This document shows, one piece after another, positions 50,353 to 60,204 of a stretch of 64,000 bases of DNA. The stretch is from Sphingomonadaceae bacterium. GTDB lineage: Bacteria; Pseudomonadota; Alphaproteobacteria; Sphingomonadales; Sphingomonadaceae. Position 1 is the first letter of the stretch. Each line of letters opens with the position of its first letter. Both the position numbers and the translations under genes were made by a program. A model generated the notes under the pieces. That model had not been told where the DNA came from. It did not search any database and worked only from the letters and a program-made list of their open reading frames with translations. The stretch lies in the NCBI GenBank assembly GCA_947472735.1, contig CANJBY010000005.1:17175-81174 (forward strand), read 5' to 3'.

Positions 50353-50796
50353 TCAGGCTTCGCGTTCGCAAATTGCCGCGAGTTGCGCCGCGCAGGCTTC
50401 CCAGCCCTCGGTAAAGCCCATCTCGTCGTGCTGCTTCATCGCTTCCTCGGTCCAGTGCCGGGCGCGGGCGGTGTAGCGGGTGCCTTCGCCTTCGGGCTCG
50501 ACGCTCCAGATGCCGATCATGAACGGTCCGTTGGGGGCCAGATCACCGACAATCGCGTCGGTGGTGGCGATCCGGCTGCCTTCGTCCCAAGCGAGGATGA
50601 TGCCGGGATGCTCGTGCACTTCGCCCTCGGGGCCGTACATCACGGTGTGCACAGCCACGCCCGGCGCGCGCGCACCCCAGTCAACCTCGGCGCGCCAGGG
50701 AACGGGGCACCACCATTCGTTGGTGCGGTTGGCCAGAACGTCCCAGGCTTTCGCAGGCGGCGCGGCGATGAAACGGGTGACGGAGAGTTCGTTCAT
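50353..50796 (-). CDS. SRPBCC family protein
   Basis: MNELSVTRFIAAPPAKAWDVLANRTNEWWCPVPW...EGTRYTARARHWTEEAMKQHDEMGFTEGWEACAAQL. Confidence 0.85.
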   Translation of the reverse strand: MNELSVTRFIAAPPAKAWDVLANRTNEWWCPVPWRAEVDWGARAPGVAVHTVMYGPEGEVHEHPGIILAWDEGSRIATTDAIVGDLAPNGPFMIGIWSVEPEGEGTRYTARARHWTEEAMKQHDEMGFTEGWEACAAQLAAICEREA

Positions 50797-50809
50797 GGCA
50801 TGTGTCCTT

Positions 50810-51457
50810 TCAATCGCGATCCGGCGCGCCGAGGGGAAAGTAGTGGCGGAACGGGCGGGCGTCATCGACGCACCGCTTGACCGGTGGCAGTGTCAGAAGG
50901 TGCGCACGCCAATGCCGGAGCCGAGCGAATTCCGCCGGGATCTGGTGGACCCAGTCGGCGTAGAACAATGACGGCGCCGCTGCGCATTCGACGATGGAGA
51001 TGGCATCGCTGACCGGATAATCAGCGAGCCAGGCGTCGATCCAGCGATAGGAACGTTCGAGCCGGGTGGCGACACTTTGGCGTGTCGCTTCGCTGAGCGT
51101 GCCGGTTGCGATCACTTCGGCGACGGGTTCCTGCATGATCGACATCACGTAATTGTCGAACATCCGGTCCCACATTCGCGCCCGCTGCGCCGCATCGGGA
51201 TCCGCCGGGATCAGCGGCGCAGGGCCGGGGTGGTGCAAGGCGAGGTATTCGATGATCGAGGTCGCCTCAAACACCGTGCTCGCACCATCCGCCAGTACCG
51301 GAAACTTTCCTTGCGGGCTTGCCGCATGCACCAGCGCATCGTCTCCGGCATTGCCTTCGCCCAGCGTGCGGAAGGTGAAATCCGTCCCGTTGGCGTAAAG
51401 CGGGATCAGCGCTTTCCACGTATAGGACGAGAAGGGGTGGCCATAGAGCGACAGCAT
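50810..51457 (-). CDS. Glutathione S-transferase family protein
   Basis: MLSLYGHPFSSYTWKALIPLYANG; SPQGKFPVLADG; VFEATSIIEYL. Confidence 0.87.
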   Translation of the reverse strand: MLSLYGHPFSSYTWKALIPLYANGTDFTFRTLGEGNAGDDALVHAASPQGKFPVLADGASTVFEATSIIEYLALHHPGPAPLIPADPDAAQRARMWDRMFDNYVMSIMQEPVAEVIATGTLSEATRQSVATRLERSYRWIDAWLADYPVSDAISIVECAAAPSLFYADWVHQIPAEFARLRHWRAHLLTLPPVKRCVDDARPFRHYFPLGAPDRD

Positions 51458-51461
51458 CGTC

Positions 51462-51946
51462 TTACCCCGCCACCGCAGCTTCGATCGCCGCAATGTCGAT
51501 CTTCTGCATCTGCATCATCGCCTCGAACCCGCGCTTGCGCACCACGGGGTCGGGATGGGTGGTCGCCCGGGTCAGCGCCCGGGGCGTGATCTGCCACGAC
51601 AGACCCCACTTGTCCTTGCACCACCCGCACATGCTGGCCGTGCCACCATTGTCGACAACGGCATGCCACAGCCGGTCCGTTTCGGCCTGATCGTCGGTGT
51701 GGACCTGAAGTGAAAACGCCTCGTTCTTCAGGAAATGAGCGCCACCGTTGAGGAGGATTGCCGGAATGCCCAACAGCGTCATCTCCACCACCAGCACCGC
51801 GCCTTCAGGGGCGGAGGGATTGTCTGACGGAGCCCGCATGGTCCCGCCAACCCGGGTATCCGGGTATCCGGGAAGGTGGCAGCGTAATAGGCCGCGGCTT
51901 CCTCGGCGTCGTTGTTGTACCACAGGCAGATGGTGGACTTGTTCAT
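51462..51946 (-). pseudogene. VOC/PhnB-like protein, frameshifted by an 8-bp tandem duplication
   Basis: From ATG 51946 reads MNKSTICLWYNNDAEEAAAYYAATFPDTR then loses frame; ORF 51462..51923 resumes with RVGGTMRAPSDNPSAPEGAVLVVEMTLLGIPAILLNGG. Confidence 0.85.
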
Positions 51947-52569
51947 TTGCGCATCTTCGCGATCAGAGCATTGTCGATGGCCTTGGCGGCCTGGTAAGCG
52001 GGCCGGGCCTGGATCCGCTCAACATAGGCGGCGAAGGCCATGCGCGGCGGGATCGAGCCGAAGTTGAGACCCCAGTCGATCTGGCTGCCGACATAGACAT
52101 CCGCCATGGTGAAGCGCTTACCGCAGACCCAGTCGCGGCTGGAGAAGTGCCCTTCGAGCGTGGCCAGCACTCGCTCGAGACTGCCGAAACCGACCATACC
52201 CTCGCGCTCCTTCGGCACTTCCCAGCCCATGGAGCGGGCGACCGTGGCCTGCTCCACCGGGCCCGCAGCGAAGAACATCCAGCGGTAGTAGTCGGCGGCC
52301 TCCTCTTCCCATGGGGCAAGGTCGCTGCCGGTGGTGACTTCGGCGAGGTAGGCGCAGATCGCTGCGCCTTCCGCAACCACCCGGTCCCCTTGCTTCGCGT
52401 GATGGATGATCGTCGGCACCTTGCCCATCGGGTTGGCGGACATCAGGCCGGCGGGTTTGTCGGCCCAGTCGACCAACACCTGCTCGTAGTCGACCCCGGC
52501 CTCATGCAGCGCCCAGCGGGCAATCTGTCCGCGCGACATCGGGTGAGTGAAAAAGGTGTAGTCGGCCAT
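51943..52569 (-). CDS. Glutathione S-transferase family protein
   Basis: ADYTFFTHPMSRGQIARWALHEAGVDYEQVLVDW; NPMGKVPTIIH; VVAEGAAICAYLAE. Confidence 0.88.
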   Translation of the reverse strand: MADYTFFTHPMSRGQIARWALHEAGVDYEQVLVDWADKPAGLMSANPMGKVPTIIHHAKQGDRVVAEGAAICAYLAEVTTGSDLAPWEEEAADYYRWMFFAAGPVEQATVARSMGWEVPKEREGMVGFGSLERVLATLEGHFSSRDWVCGKRFTMADVYVGSQIDWGLNFGSIPPRMAFAAYVERIQARPAYQAAKAIDNALIAKMRK

Positions 52570-52617
52570 GGCATTCTCCTCTGGGGAGATGAGAACATAT
52601 CTAGTACATAACTGCCG

Positions 52618-53394
52618 TCAATCGCCCTTGGCACCGGCCAGCGAGCAAATTGCGCCTTGGGGGTCGCGGAGCTGCATGACCCAGTCTCCTCCCGGCACTT
52701 CATGCGGTTCCATGATCACGGTACCGCCCAGTTCCGCGCCGACCCGGGCCGCACGGAAAATGCTGGCAACGCGGAAATAGTGGTTCCAGTAAGCCCCGCT
52801 TTCGCCCGGCACCTGCTGCATCATCGCCCCAAGCGTAACCCCGCCGTCCGAAAAGTAGTTGTACTTGCCGAGCGGGCCCATATCGAGCGGCTCGGGCAGT
52901 TCCCACCCGAACAGCGAGGTGTAGAAATCGAGCGCCGCCGCGATGTTTCCGGCGCGCAATTCGTTCCAGGTGCAGCGGCCCTCCAGACTGGGCGAAAAGG
53001 CTGTGCTTTCCCCGCTGCCCGGGGGCGGGGTGGGGGTCATGACGTAGAAGGGCGCGCCGCAGCAGTCGGCTGCCATGGCCATGCGGCCGGCCATCGGCAC
53101 GTCGGTCGGCGGCATCAGGCATTTCCCGCCCATCGCCACGATTGCCTTCACCGCCGCGTCGCAATCGGGCACCTGGATATAGCCGAGCCAGCATGACCGG
53201 GCGCCGTGCGCACGCATCGCCGGGGTGAGTTGCATGATCCCGCCGGTCATCGCGCCATCGGCATTGGCGATGAAGCCATATCCGTTGGTTTCTGCAGAGC
53301 CGGCGCTGATGCTCCAGCCAACCACGGCCTCGTAGAATTCTCGCGCCGATGCCACGTCGGTGGTCATCAATTCATACCAGATGAAGCCGGACAT
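52618..53394 (-). CDS. VOC family protein (two tandem glyoxalase-like domains)
   Basis: MSGFIWYELMTTDVASAREFYEAVVGW and second copy CTWNELRAGNIAAALDFYTSLFGWE. Confidence 0.9.
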   Translation of the reverse strand: MSGFIWYELMTTDVASAREFYEAVVGWSISAGSAETNGYGFIANADGAMTGGIMQLTPAMRAHGARSCWLGYIQVPDCDAAVKAIVAMGGKCLMPPTDVPMAGRMAMAADCCGAPFYVMTPTPPPGSGESTAFSPSLEGRCTWNELRAGNIAAALDFYTSLFGWELPEPLDMGPLGKYNYFSDGGVTLGAMMQQVPGESGAYWNHYFRVASIFRAARVGAELGGTVIMEPHEVPGGDWVMQLRDPQGAICSLAGAKGD

Positions 53395-53405
53395 GGTTCT
53401 CCCCC

Positions 53406-53765
53406 TCAGGCTTTGTGATCGACGATGGTCTGGAAACCGCTGAAAACGATGCGGAGTGGATCGAACACCGCTTCGACCTGCATCTCGTCAAATCGAGGAT
53501 CGGCCATGGCCGCCTGGTTGCCCCTGTCGCGCGTTTCTTTGTCGGGCCAGGAGATCCAGCTAAATACGACATTCTCATTCTCTTCGGCCTGCACTGCCAT
53601 GAAGAAGTCCGTGTGTTTGCCTCGCATCATGTCGTCGCCCCAGCACTCGGCAACATGAACGGCGCCGTGGTCGATGAAGACTTGCGATGCAACTTCGGCC
53701 ATCGCGCGATAAGCCTCGCGGTTCGCCGTCTTTACGGGGACGAGGTATCCATCGACGTAATTCAT
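53406..53765 (-). CDS. DUF1428 domain-containing protein
   Basis: MNYVDGYLVPVKTANREAYRAMAEVASQVFIDHGAVHVAECWGDD...FSWISWPDKETRD. Confidence 0.9.
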   Translation of the reverse strand: MNYVDGYLVPVKTANREAYRAMAEVASQVFIDHGAVHVAECWGDDMMRGKHTDFFMAVQAEENENVVFSWISWPDKETRDRGNQAAMADPRFDEMQVEAVFDPLRIVFSGFQTIVDHKA

Positions 53766-53776
53766 GGTCCTCTCCC

Positions 53777-54198
53777 TTACTGTGCCGCCGGAGCGTCACC
53801 GCTGGCGAAATCGGCGTCCATCCAGAAAGGTTCCCAGATGTGGCCCTCGGGATCGGCAATGGTGCGCTGGAACATGAAGCCGTGATCTTCCGGCGGGTTG
53901 ACGTCGGCCGTTCCACCCTGGCCGCCGCCGGCTTCCACGAGCGTGTTGACCTCGTCGCGGCTGGCGCAGCCCAGCGCGAGCGACACCTCGCTCGAACCCG
54001 GCGGACATATCGGCCGGGTGGTGAAGCCTTGCCACTTCTCGTGCGTCAGCAGCATCACGAAGATCCCTCGGACAGGACCATGCAGGCCGACTTCTCGTCG
54101 GAGAAGCGTGGGTTGGCGGTGAATCCAAGGGCCGAATAAAATGCCTTGGACCGGTCCAGGTCGGTCACGGGCAGGTTGACGAATATGGCTTTGGTCAT
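53777..54198 (-). pseudogene. VOC/glyoxalase-like protein with a 1-nt frameshift near 54065
   Basis: From ATG 54198: MTKAIFVNLPVTDLDRSKAFYSALGFTANPRFSDEKSACMVLSEG, then shifts; downstream frame gives IFVMLLTHEKWQGFTTRPI...DPEGHIWEPFWMD. Confidence 0.85.
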
Positions 54199-54851
54199 CG
54201 GGGGGCTTCCTTCTCGTCAGCGTTGAACAGCATGGTGAAATAGCGGCGCAGATGCCCAAGTTGCTCGCGCGCAAGATCCGCGCAGGATTGGTTCTCCTGG
54301 GTCTTGGCGAGAACGAATGCGCCCTGGATCACGGCCTGGATGTGCCGGGCAAGGCTTGCCGCCGTTGTTCCGGTAACGCCGGCCTGAGCCATTGCTGCGG
54401 CGATGTCGGACTCCAGCGCCGCGGCGTTGGTCATGATGCTGGTTTCACAAGCAATCCGGATCGCGGCGGAAGTGCGGAATGCCTCCTGCACCATGGTCCC
54501 GGCCACGCAGGTGAAGCTTTCGACTGGTCCGCCGATCAACGCCATGCGCAGATCAATATAGGCCAGCACCCGATCCACCGGATCCTCGATCAGGTGATAG
54601 GGTGCCGACGCGAAGAAGGCGCCGGTGCTTTGCGACCAGTAGTCGGCCGCTGCTACCCCGAGCGCTTCCTTGCTTGGGAAGTGGTGGAAGAAGGCACCTT
54701 TAGTGACACCCGCTTCGCGGCACAGATCATCCACGCTGGTCGCGGCAAAACCTTGCGTGCGCACCAATCGTACTGCCGCTTCGAGCAGCTTTCCCCGGGC
54801 ATTGGCCGCAGGTTCTCGAAAGGGACGATTCGGGAGCACGACCGGAAACAT
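54195..54851 (-). CDS. TetR/AcrR family transcriptional regulator
   Basis: ARGKLLEAAVRLVRTQGFAATSVDDLCREAGVTKGAFFHHFPSKEALG HTH; ATG at 54851, stop overlaps the VOC start (ATGA). Confidence 0.92.
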   Translation of the reverse strand: MFPVVLPNRPFREPAANARGKLLEAAVRLVRTQGFAATSVDDLCREAGVTKGAFFHHFPSKEALGVAAADYWSQSTGAFFASAPYHLIEDPVDRVLAYIDLRMALIGGPVESFTCVAGTMVQEAFRTSAAIRIACETSIMTNAAALESDIAAAMAQAGVTGTTAASLARHIQAVIQGAFVLAKTQENQSCADLAREQLGHLRRYFTMLFNADEKEAPR

Positions 54852-54867
54852 ACCAACCGGTCGGTAT
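54850..54867. promoter_or_regulatory. Candidate TetR operator palindrome overlapping the TetR start
   Basis: ATACCAACCGGTCGGTAT; near-perfect 18-bp palindrome (one mismatched pair). Confidence 0.6.
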
Positions 54868-54881
54868 GGTGCAAGGGCCGG

Positions 54882-54913
54882 AAAAAGGCCGGTCGGAAAA
54901 ATTCCGGCCGGCC
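54882..54913 (-). terminator. Rho-independent terminator downstream of GST gene
   Basis: Minus-strand GGCCGGCCGGAA-TTT-TTCCGACCGGCC followed by TTTTT. Confidence 0.75.
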
Positions 54914-54921
54914 GATCTCCT

Positions 54922-55554
54922 TTAGCGCTGAAGCGACTTCGCCTCGGTCTCGGCCACGGCTTGCCAGGCGGGACGAGCAGCAACGCGAGCGAACCAGGCC
55001 GCGCTGCGCGGATGCGTGTCGGGATCCGGCGTGAGCCGCACATAGTTGAGCGACTTGAGCATGCAGGCCACGGAGATGTCACCGATGCTGCAATCAGCCC
55101 CGGCCAGCCAGCCTTCCGCGGGGGCGACCGATTCCAGATACTCCAGAATCGGCACCAGTTCCGCTTCACCCTGCTCGGCCAGTTCGACATTGCCCTGCAT
55201 GCCGAGCATCGGGGCGACGAAGCGGTTGAACACCACCTTGATGCCGGCGCCGAACAGGATCGTGTCAGCGAATTCCTCGAACCACACCGCGCGGGCACGC
55301 TGCTTGGCGTCTCCGCTGATCAGCGCAGGACTGGGCTGGAGCGCATCCATGTATGAGACGATCGCGGTTGAATCGGGCAGCCCGAAATCGCCGTCCATCA
55401 TGGCGGGAATCTTGCGGAACGGGCTGGCGGCGGCGAATTCCGGCGAGGGATCGCGCGGGTTGGCCGGGGCCGATTCTACCGCGATGCCTTTTTCCGCCGC
55501 CACGACATGGACCTTGCGCACGTAGGGCGAAATCAGGCTGCCGAAAATCTTCAT
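54922..55554 (-). CDS. Glutathione S-transferase family protein
   Basis: [70 protein letters not shown]. Confidence 0.9.
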   Translation of the reverse strand: MKIFGSLISPYVRKVHVVAAEKGIAVESAPANPRDPSPEFAAASPFRKIPAMMDGDFGLPDSTAIVSYMDALQPSPALISGDAKQRARAVWFEEFADTILFGAGIKVVFNRFVAPMLGMQGNVELAEQGEAELVPILEYLESVAPAEGWLAGADCSIGDISVACMLKSLNYVRLTPDPDTHPRSAAWFARVAARPAWQAVAETEAKSLQR

Positions 55555-55644
55555 GGGTATTCTCTCCGATCGGGGATTGAGTCGATATTGCACATGCAAA
55601 GCTTATTGCAGCGTCGCGCCCGCGCGTATAGGCGGGTTTGCGAC

Positions 55645-56637
55645 ATGACTGACATCCCCAATATCCAGCTCGGCACGGCCGGCAACACCGTTCTTCCTGA
55701 ACCCGACCGCATGATCGACGTGCGCGAGATGTTCGGGATCGACATCGACATGCAGTGCCCGGCCTTCAGCCAGCCTGACGAGCGCACACCCGATGTCGAC
55801 GACGCCTACGTCTTCGATGCCGACACCACGCTGGCGATCCTCGCAGGCTTCGCGTTCAATCGCCGGGTGATCGTGCAGGGCTATCACGGCACCGGCAAGT
55901 CGACTCACATCGAGCAGGTCGCCGCGCGGCTCAACTGGCCCTGCGTGCGCATCAACCTCGACGCGCATATCAGCCGCATCGACCTGATCGGCCGTGACGC
56001 GATCGTGCTGCGCGATGGCCTGCAGGTCACCGAGTTCCGCGAAGGCCTGCTGCCCTGGGCGCTGCAGCATCCGGTGGCGCTGGTGTTCGACGAGTATGAC
56101 GCCGGCCGACCCGACGTGATGTTCGTGATCCAGCGCGTGCTGGAAACCGAGGGCAAGCTCACCCTGCTCGACCAGAACCGGGTTATCCGCCCGAACAAGT
56201 TCTTCCGTCTGTTCGCCACGGCCAACACGGTCGGTCTCGGGGACACCTCGGGGCTCTACCACGGCACCCAGGCGATCAATCAGGCGCAGATGGACCGCTG
56301 GAACATCGTCGTCGCGCTCAACTACCTGCCCGCGCAGGTCGAGGCCGAGATCGTGCTGGCCAAGGCCACCGATGCCGCGCAGGAAATGGTCGCCAAGATG
56401 GTCAAGGTTGCCGACCTGACTCGGCAGGGCTTCATCAACGGCGATATCTCCACCGTGATGAGCCCGCGCACCGTGATCACCTGGGCCCAGAACACCGCGA
56501 TCTTCAAGGACCCCGGCTTCGCCTTCCGCCTCTCGTTCCTCAACAAGTGCGACGAGACCGAGCGGATGCTGGTGGCCGAATACTACCAGCGCGTGTTCGG
56601 CACGGACCTGCCGGAGAGCGTGGTGGGGAAGGCTTGA
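55645..56637 (+). CDS. cobS: CobS-type AAA+ ATPase (cobaltochelatase subunit)
   Basis: [51 protein letters not shown]; Walker [24 protein letters not shown]. Confidence 0.92.
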   Translation: MTDIPNIQLGTAGNTVLPEPDRMIDVREMFGIDIDMQCPAFSQPDERTPDVDDAYVFDADTTLAILAGFAFNRRVIVQGYHGTGKSTHIEQVAARLNWPCVRINLDAHISRIDLIGRDAIVLRDGLQVTEFREGLLPWALQHPVALVFDEYDAGRPDVMFVIQRVLETEGKLTLLDQNRVIRPNKFFRLFATANTVGLGDTSGLYHGTQAINQAQMDRWNIVVALNYLPAQVEAEIVLAKATDAAQEMVAKMVKVADLTRQGFINGDISTVMSPRTVITWAQNTAIFKDPGFAFRLSFLNKCDETERMLVAEYYQRVFGTDLPESVVGKA

Positions 56638-56755
56638 TGTTGCCGGGAATTTGAGCCGACAAAATCACAGCCGTCTGTGTTGAAGAATGTCCCATTGAGG
56701 GGTTTTCTCCCCAAAAGCCACCTATCCGAATACGACAAATTATCGGACGATGAGG

Positions 56756-57280
56756 TTAGCTGCTCCATGTTCGCGTGGCTACTGGCGGGTCTGCTATCCA
56801 CCCCCGCGAAGTCTTCCGCAGCCTGACTTGATAGCCACTTCCACATAGAGGGCACCTGTCCTCGAATGTGACGATCGCCTCAACAGACGTGCCGGTTGGC
56901 AGCCTTATTTCCACAAAATCTGGTTCGTGCAATACCAGAGTGTGGCGGCAACCTGATTTGACACTTCCAGACGGAAAATATGCAGTTGCTTGCCGCGGCA
57001 GCTTTCCCAGTTTCGCACTACTAATGATACGATAAGCTTCCGACGAACCCGAGGCGACAATCCAGCCGTCGGGTACTTTGGAATCAGTCCAAATAGCCGT
57101 GGACTGGTCTAGCTCCTCGATCACGCAATAGCCCTGTGGAAGGCTATGAGTGTTTTCGGCGACACTGACCGCCTCGGTCAATACATGCGCTGCTTCACGA
57201 GCCGAAATTGTGGATGTTTGGGCACAGCTGATGAGAGCTAGAGGCAGCAAGAAAAGTGCGGGAAGATTGGTGCAGTCCAC
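56756..57280 (-). CDS. Hypothetical predicted lipoprotein
   Basis: 174 aa ORF from GTG; N-terminus MDCTNLPALFLLPLALISC resembles a lipoprotein signal peptide; region has lower GC than its flanks. Confidence 0.45.
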   Translation of the reverse strand: MDCTNLPALFLLPLALISCAQTSTISAREAAHVLTEAVSVAENTHSLPQGYCVIEELDQSTAIWTDSKVPDGWIVASGSSEAYRIISSAKLGKLPRQATAYFPSGSVKSGCRHTLVLHEPDFVEIRLPTGTSVEAIVTFEDRCPLCGSGYQVRLRKTSRGWIADPPVATRTWSS

Positions 57281-57292
57281 AGGCGTAATTCC

Positions 57293-58405
57293 TCACCCAT
57301 TCGGCACCACCAGATACTTCTCCCCGGTCCGCCGCGCGTTGTAGGCGCTGACGGCTTCGCGGGTGAGCATTCCTTCCAGCGAGACCTGCGCCTTGTAGTG
57401 GCTGGCAAAGGTCGTGGTCAGCTCGCGCATCACGCGCTGGCGCATCTGGGCGACTACTTCCATCCCCGCCTTGGCGAGGAACGGGGTCATCAGCCAGCCG
57501 GCGACATCCCAGGTGAAGCCGTAATTGCGGTGGAGGATCGTCGGCCCGGTATCGAGCGCGCCGTAGATGTAGACCTTCTTGGGGGTGGATGAGCCATAGC
57601 GGCTCCAGGCCATGCCCTTGCTCGCGCTGGCTTCCATCGCGGCGAGCATCTTGCTGGCGGTGGTGCCGCCGCCGATCGGATCGAAGCCGAGCATCGCCCC
57701 GGTCTCGTCGATCGCGGCGGTGAGCTGTGCCGGGAAATCGGCGGCGGTGGTGTCGATCACATGGGTCGCGCCGATCCCGCGCAGCAGGTCCGCCTGCACC
57801 TGGCTGCGCACCAGATTGACCAGCGGGACGCCATCGTCCTTGCAGATCCGGACCAGCATCTGCCCGAGGTTCGAGGCCGCCGCGGCGTGGATTATGCCCT
57901 TGAAGCCCTCGGCCTTCATCGTCTCGACAAAGCCCAGCGCGGTCATCGGATTGACGAAGCTCGAGGCGCCTTGTTCAGCGGTGACGCCTTCGTCCAGCAC
58001 CATGCACATCGCCGCCTCGCACGTGGCGTAGGTCGCATAGGCCCCGCCAGGCACGCAAGTCACGCGCTTGCCGAGCAGCGCCTGCGCGGCAGGATCCTCA
58101 CCCGCGGCGACCACCGTTCCGGCGCATTCATTGCCCACCGGCAACGCATTGCCGATCCGGCTCGCCATGGCCCGGACGGCGGCTTCAGGCATCGGCGCGA
58201 CGATCTTGCCCGCTGAGTATTCGGCATTGTCGGTATCCGCGACGGCGAACAGCACGCCAAGGTCGGACGGGTTGATGGGCGAAGCCTCAACATTGATCAG
58301 CACGCGCGAACCGCTTGGATCCTTGAACTCGCGCTCGATCAGTTCGACCGTGAGCTTGCCGTCCGCATCGAGGCGACTGGTGACTTGCTTGCCGGTGAAT
58401 GCCAT
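57293..58405 (-). CDS. Zinc-binding/MDR-family dehydrogenase (quinone reductase-like)
   Basis: ASPINPSDLGVL; VGNECAGTVVAAGEDPAAQALLGKRVTCVPGG; GATHVIDTTAADF. Confidence 0.85.
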   Translation of the reverse strand: MAFTGKQVTSRLDADGKLTVELIEREFKDPSGSRVLINVEASPINPSDLGVLFAVADTDNAEYSAGKIVAPMPEAAVRAMASRIGNALPVGNECAGTVVAAGEDPAAQALLGKRVTCVPGGAYATYATCEAAMCMVLDEGVTAEQGASSFVNPMTALGFVETMKAEGFKGIIHAAAASNLGQMLVRICKDDGVPLVNLVRSQVQADLLRGIGATHVIDTTAADFPAQLTAAIDETGAMLGFDPIGGGTTASKMLAAMEASASKGMAWSRYGSSTPKKVYIYGALDTGPTILHRNYGFTWDVAGWLMTPFLAKAGMEVVAQMRQRVMRELTTTFASHYKAQVSLEGMLTREAVSAYNARRTGEKYLVVPNG

Positions 58406-58407
58406 CG

Positions 58408-59163
58408 TCAATTCTCCCCTTCGCCGTCATAGATCGCGGCGGTGAAATATAGTCCGTCGGGCGGGGCGTTGAGCCCCAGTTGCTGCCGGTCACGTGCCGC
58501 GAGTGCTACACCGACCTGTTCCACGCTCCAGCGGCCGAGACCGACCAGCGCGAGGCACCCGACCATCGAGCGGACCTGATGGTGCAGGAAAGAGCGCGCC
58601 TCGGCAATGATCCTGATTTCCTTGCCGTCGCGAAAGACCTCCAGCCGGTCGAGCGTCTTGAGCGGACTTTGGGCCTGGCATTGGACCGAGCGGAATGTGG
58701 TGAAATCGTGATGTCCCACCAATGACTGCGCCGCCCGTTGCATCGCCGCGGCGTCAAGCGGACGCGTGACTTGCCAGGCGAGGCCAACGTCGACCGTGAG
58801 CGGAGCGCGGCGGTCGATGATGCGGTAGAGATAGCTGCGGCCGACGCAGGAGAACCGGGCGTGCCAGTCGTCCGGCTTGGCCTCGCAGGTCAGAACCGCG
58901 ATCGGGTGCGGGCGCAGCCTTGCGTTAAGGGCTTCCATCAGCCGGAAGGGCGCAATCTCCCGCGCGATATCGACGTGCGCCCGCATCGCCAGTGCATGAA
59001 CCCCGGCATCGGTCCGTCCGGCGGCGTGCATCGACACGGTCTCCGCAGTCACGGCATGCACCGCTTCTTCGACGGCCTGTTGCACCGAAGGCCCGTGCGC
59101 CTGCCGCTGCAGGCCCATGAACGGGCGACCGTCGAATTCGAGGGTGAGGGCGAAGCGGGTCAA
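58408..59163 (-). CDS. truA: tRNA pseudouridine(38-40) synthase
   Basis: [66 protein letters not shown]; probable TTG start overlapping fmt stop. Confidence 0.93.
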   Translation of the reverse strand: MTRFALTLEFDGRPFMGLQRQAHGPSVQQAVEEAVHAVTAETVSMHAAGRTDAGVHALAMRAHVDIAREIAPFRLMEALNARLRPHPIAVLTCEAKPDDWHARFSCVGRSYLYRIIDRRAPLTVDVGLAWQVTRPLDAAAMQRAAQSLVGHHDFTTFRSVQCQAQSPLKTLDRLEVFRDGKEIRIIAEARSFLHHQVRSMVGCLALVGLGRWSVEQVGVALAARDRQQLGLNAPPDGLYFTAAIYDGEGEN

Positions 59164-60077
59164 ATCAGGCGCTTTCCCTGTGGGATGGCCCATCCGCGCA
59201 GCAGGTCTTCGGTGGTCATAGCCGGCCGTCCCGCTCGTTGGACCAGCGTCGGGCGGACCGCGCCGGAGCCGCAGGCAATAGTCAGACGGTCGTCCAGGAT
59301 GGTTCCCGGCAATCCGTCGTCGCGGACAATCTCAGCCGCCAGCACCTTGCAGCGTTCCCCGTCCAGCTCGGAGAAGGCCCCGGGTGCCGGGGCAAAGGCG
59401 CGGACCTGTCGTTCCACTTCCCCGGCGCTGCGGGTCCAGTCAATCCTCGCCTCGGTTTTCGCGATCTTGGCAGCATAGGTTACCCCTTGCTCCGGTTGCC
59501 GCATCGGCGGGTATGCGGTTGAATCCGCTAAGACGTCGATCATCAACCTCGCACCGAGGTCTGCCAGCTCCGCAGTGAGTTCACCTGCTGTCTTCCGGTC
59601 GAGCGGCGTACGCACCTTGGCCAGCATCGGTCCGGTATCGAGGCCCGCTTCCATTTGCATGATGGTCACCCCGGTTTCCTCGTCGCCCGCCAGGATCGCG
59701 CGCTGCACCGGGGCGGCGCCGCGCCAGCGGGGAAGGAGCGAGGCATGGAGGTTGAGGCAGCCAAACCGCGGCGCAGCAAGCACCGCCGGCGTGAGGATCA
59801 GGCCATAGGCCGCGACGATCGCAACGTCCGCGTTCAGCGCCGAAAACTCCGCCTGATCCTCCGCACCCTTGAGCGAGACCGGATGCCGCACCGGAATGCC
59901 GAGCGCTTGTGCCGCCCGGTGGACCGGGGTTGGCGTCAACTCTTGGCCGCGTCGCCCGCCGGGTCGCGGGGGCTGGGTGTAGGCGCACACCACCTCATGC
60001 CCCGCCGCCACCAGCGCGTTCAGCGCCGGCACGGCAAATTCCGGGGTTCCCATGAAGATGACGCGCAATTTTACCAA
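59160..60077 (-). CDS. fmt: Methionyl-tRNA formyltransferase
   Basis: [71 protein letters not shown]. Confidence 0.95.
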   Translation of the reverse strand: MVKLRVIFMGTPEFAVPALNALVAAGHEVVCAYTQPPRPGGRRGQELTPTPVHRAAQALGIPVRHPVSLKGAEDQAEFSALNADVAIVAAYGLILTPAVLAAPRFGCLNLHASLLPRWRGAAPVQRAILAGDEETGVTIMQMEAGLDTGPMLAKVRTPLDRKTAGELTAELADLGARLMIDVLADSTAYPPMRQPEQGVTYAAKIAKTEARIDWTRSAGEVERQVRAFAPAPGAFSELDGERCKVLAAEIVRDDGLPGTILDDRLTIACGSGAVRPTLVQRAGRPAMTTEDLLRGWAIPQGKRLI

Positions 60078-60165
60078 GCTTGTCCGCCCTGAAGCTGGTC
60101 GACCCGCAGGGGGACCGACTGGTCAAGGGCAGTCCTTACCTTTACCGGAGCAAAAGAAAAGGACG

Positions 60166-60181
60166 GGGCTTCGACAAGCCC
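60166..60181. repeat. Short hairpin within a possible REP-like element
   Basis: GGGCTT-CGAC-AAGCCC followed by agaccgagcgggt, similar to CTTCGACAAGCTCAGxCTGAGCGG-type intergenic repeats of sphingomonads. Confidence 0.4.
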
Positions 60182-60204
60182 AGACCGAGCGGGTAGGGGA
60201 GAAC

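Noticed and set aside
55031-55298. N-terminal extension of the TetR ORF (54195..55298) into the GST gene
   Set aside because: Reads through the GST coding region out of frame; the real TetR start at 54851 fits the HTH position and operator.
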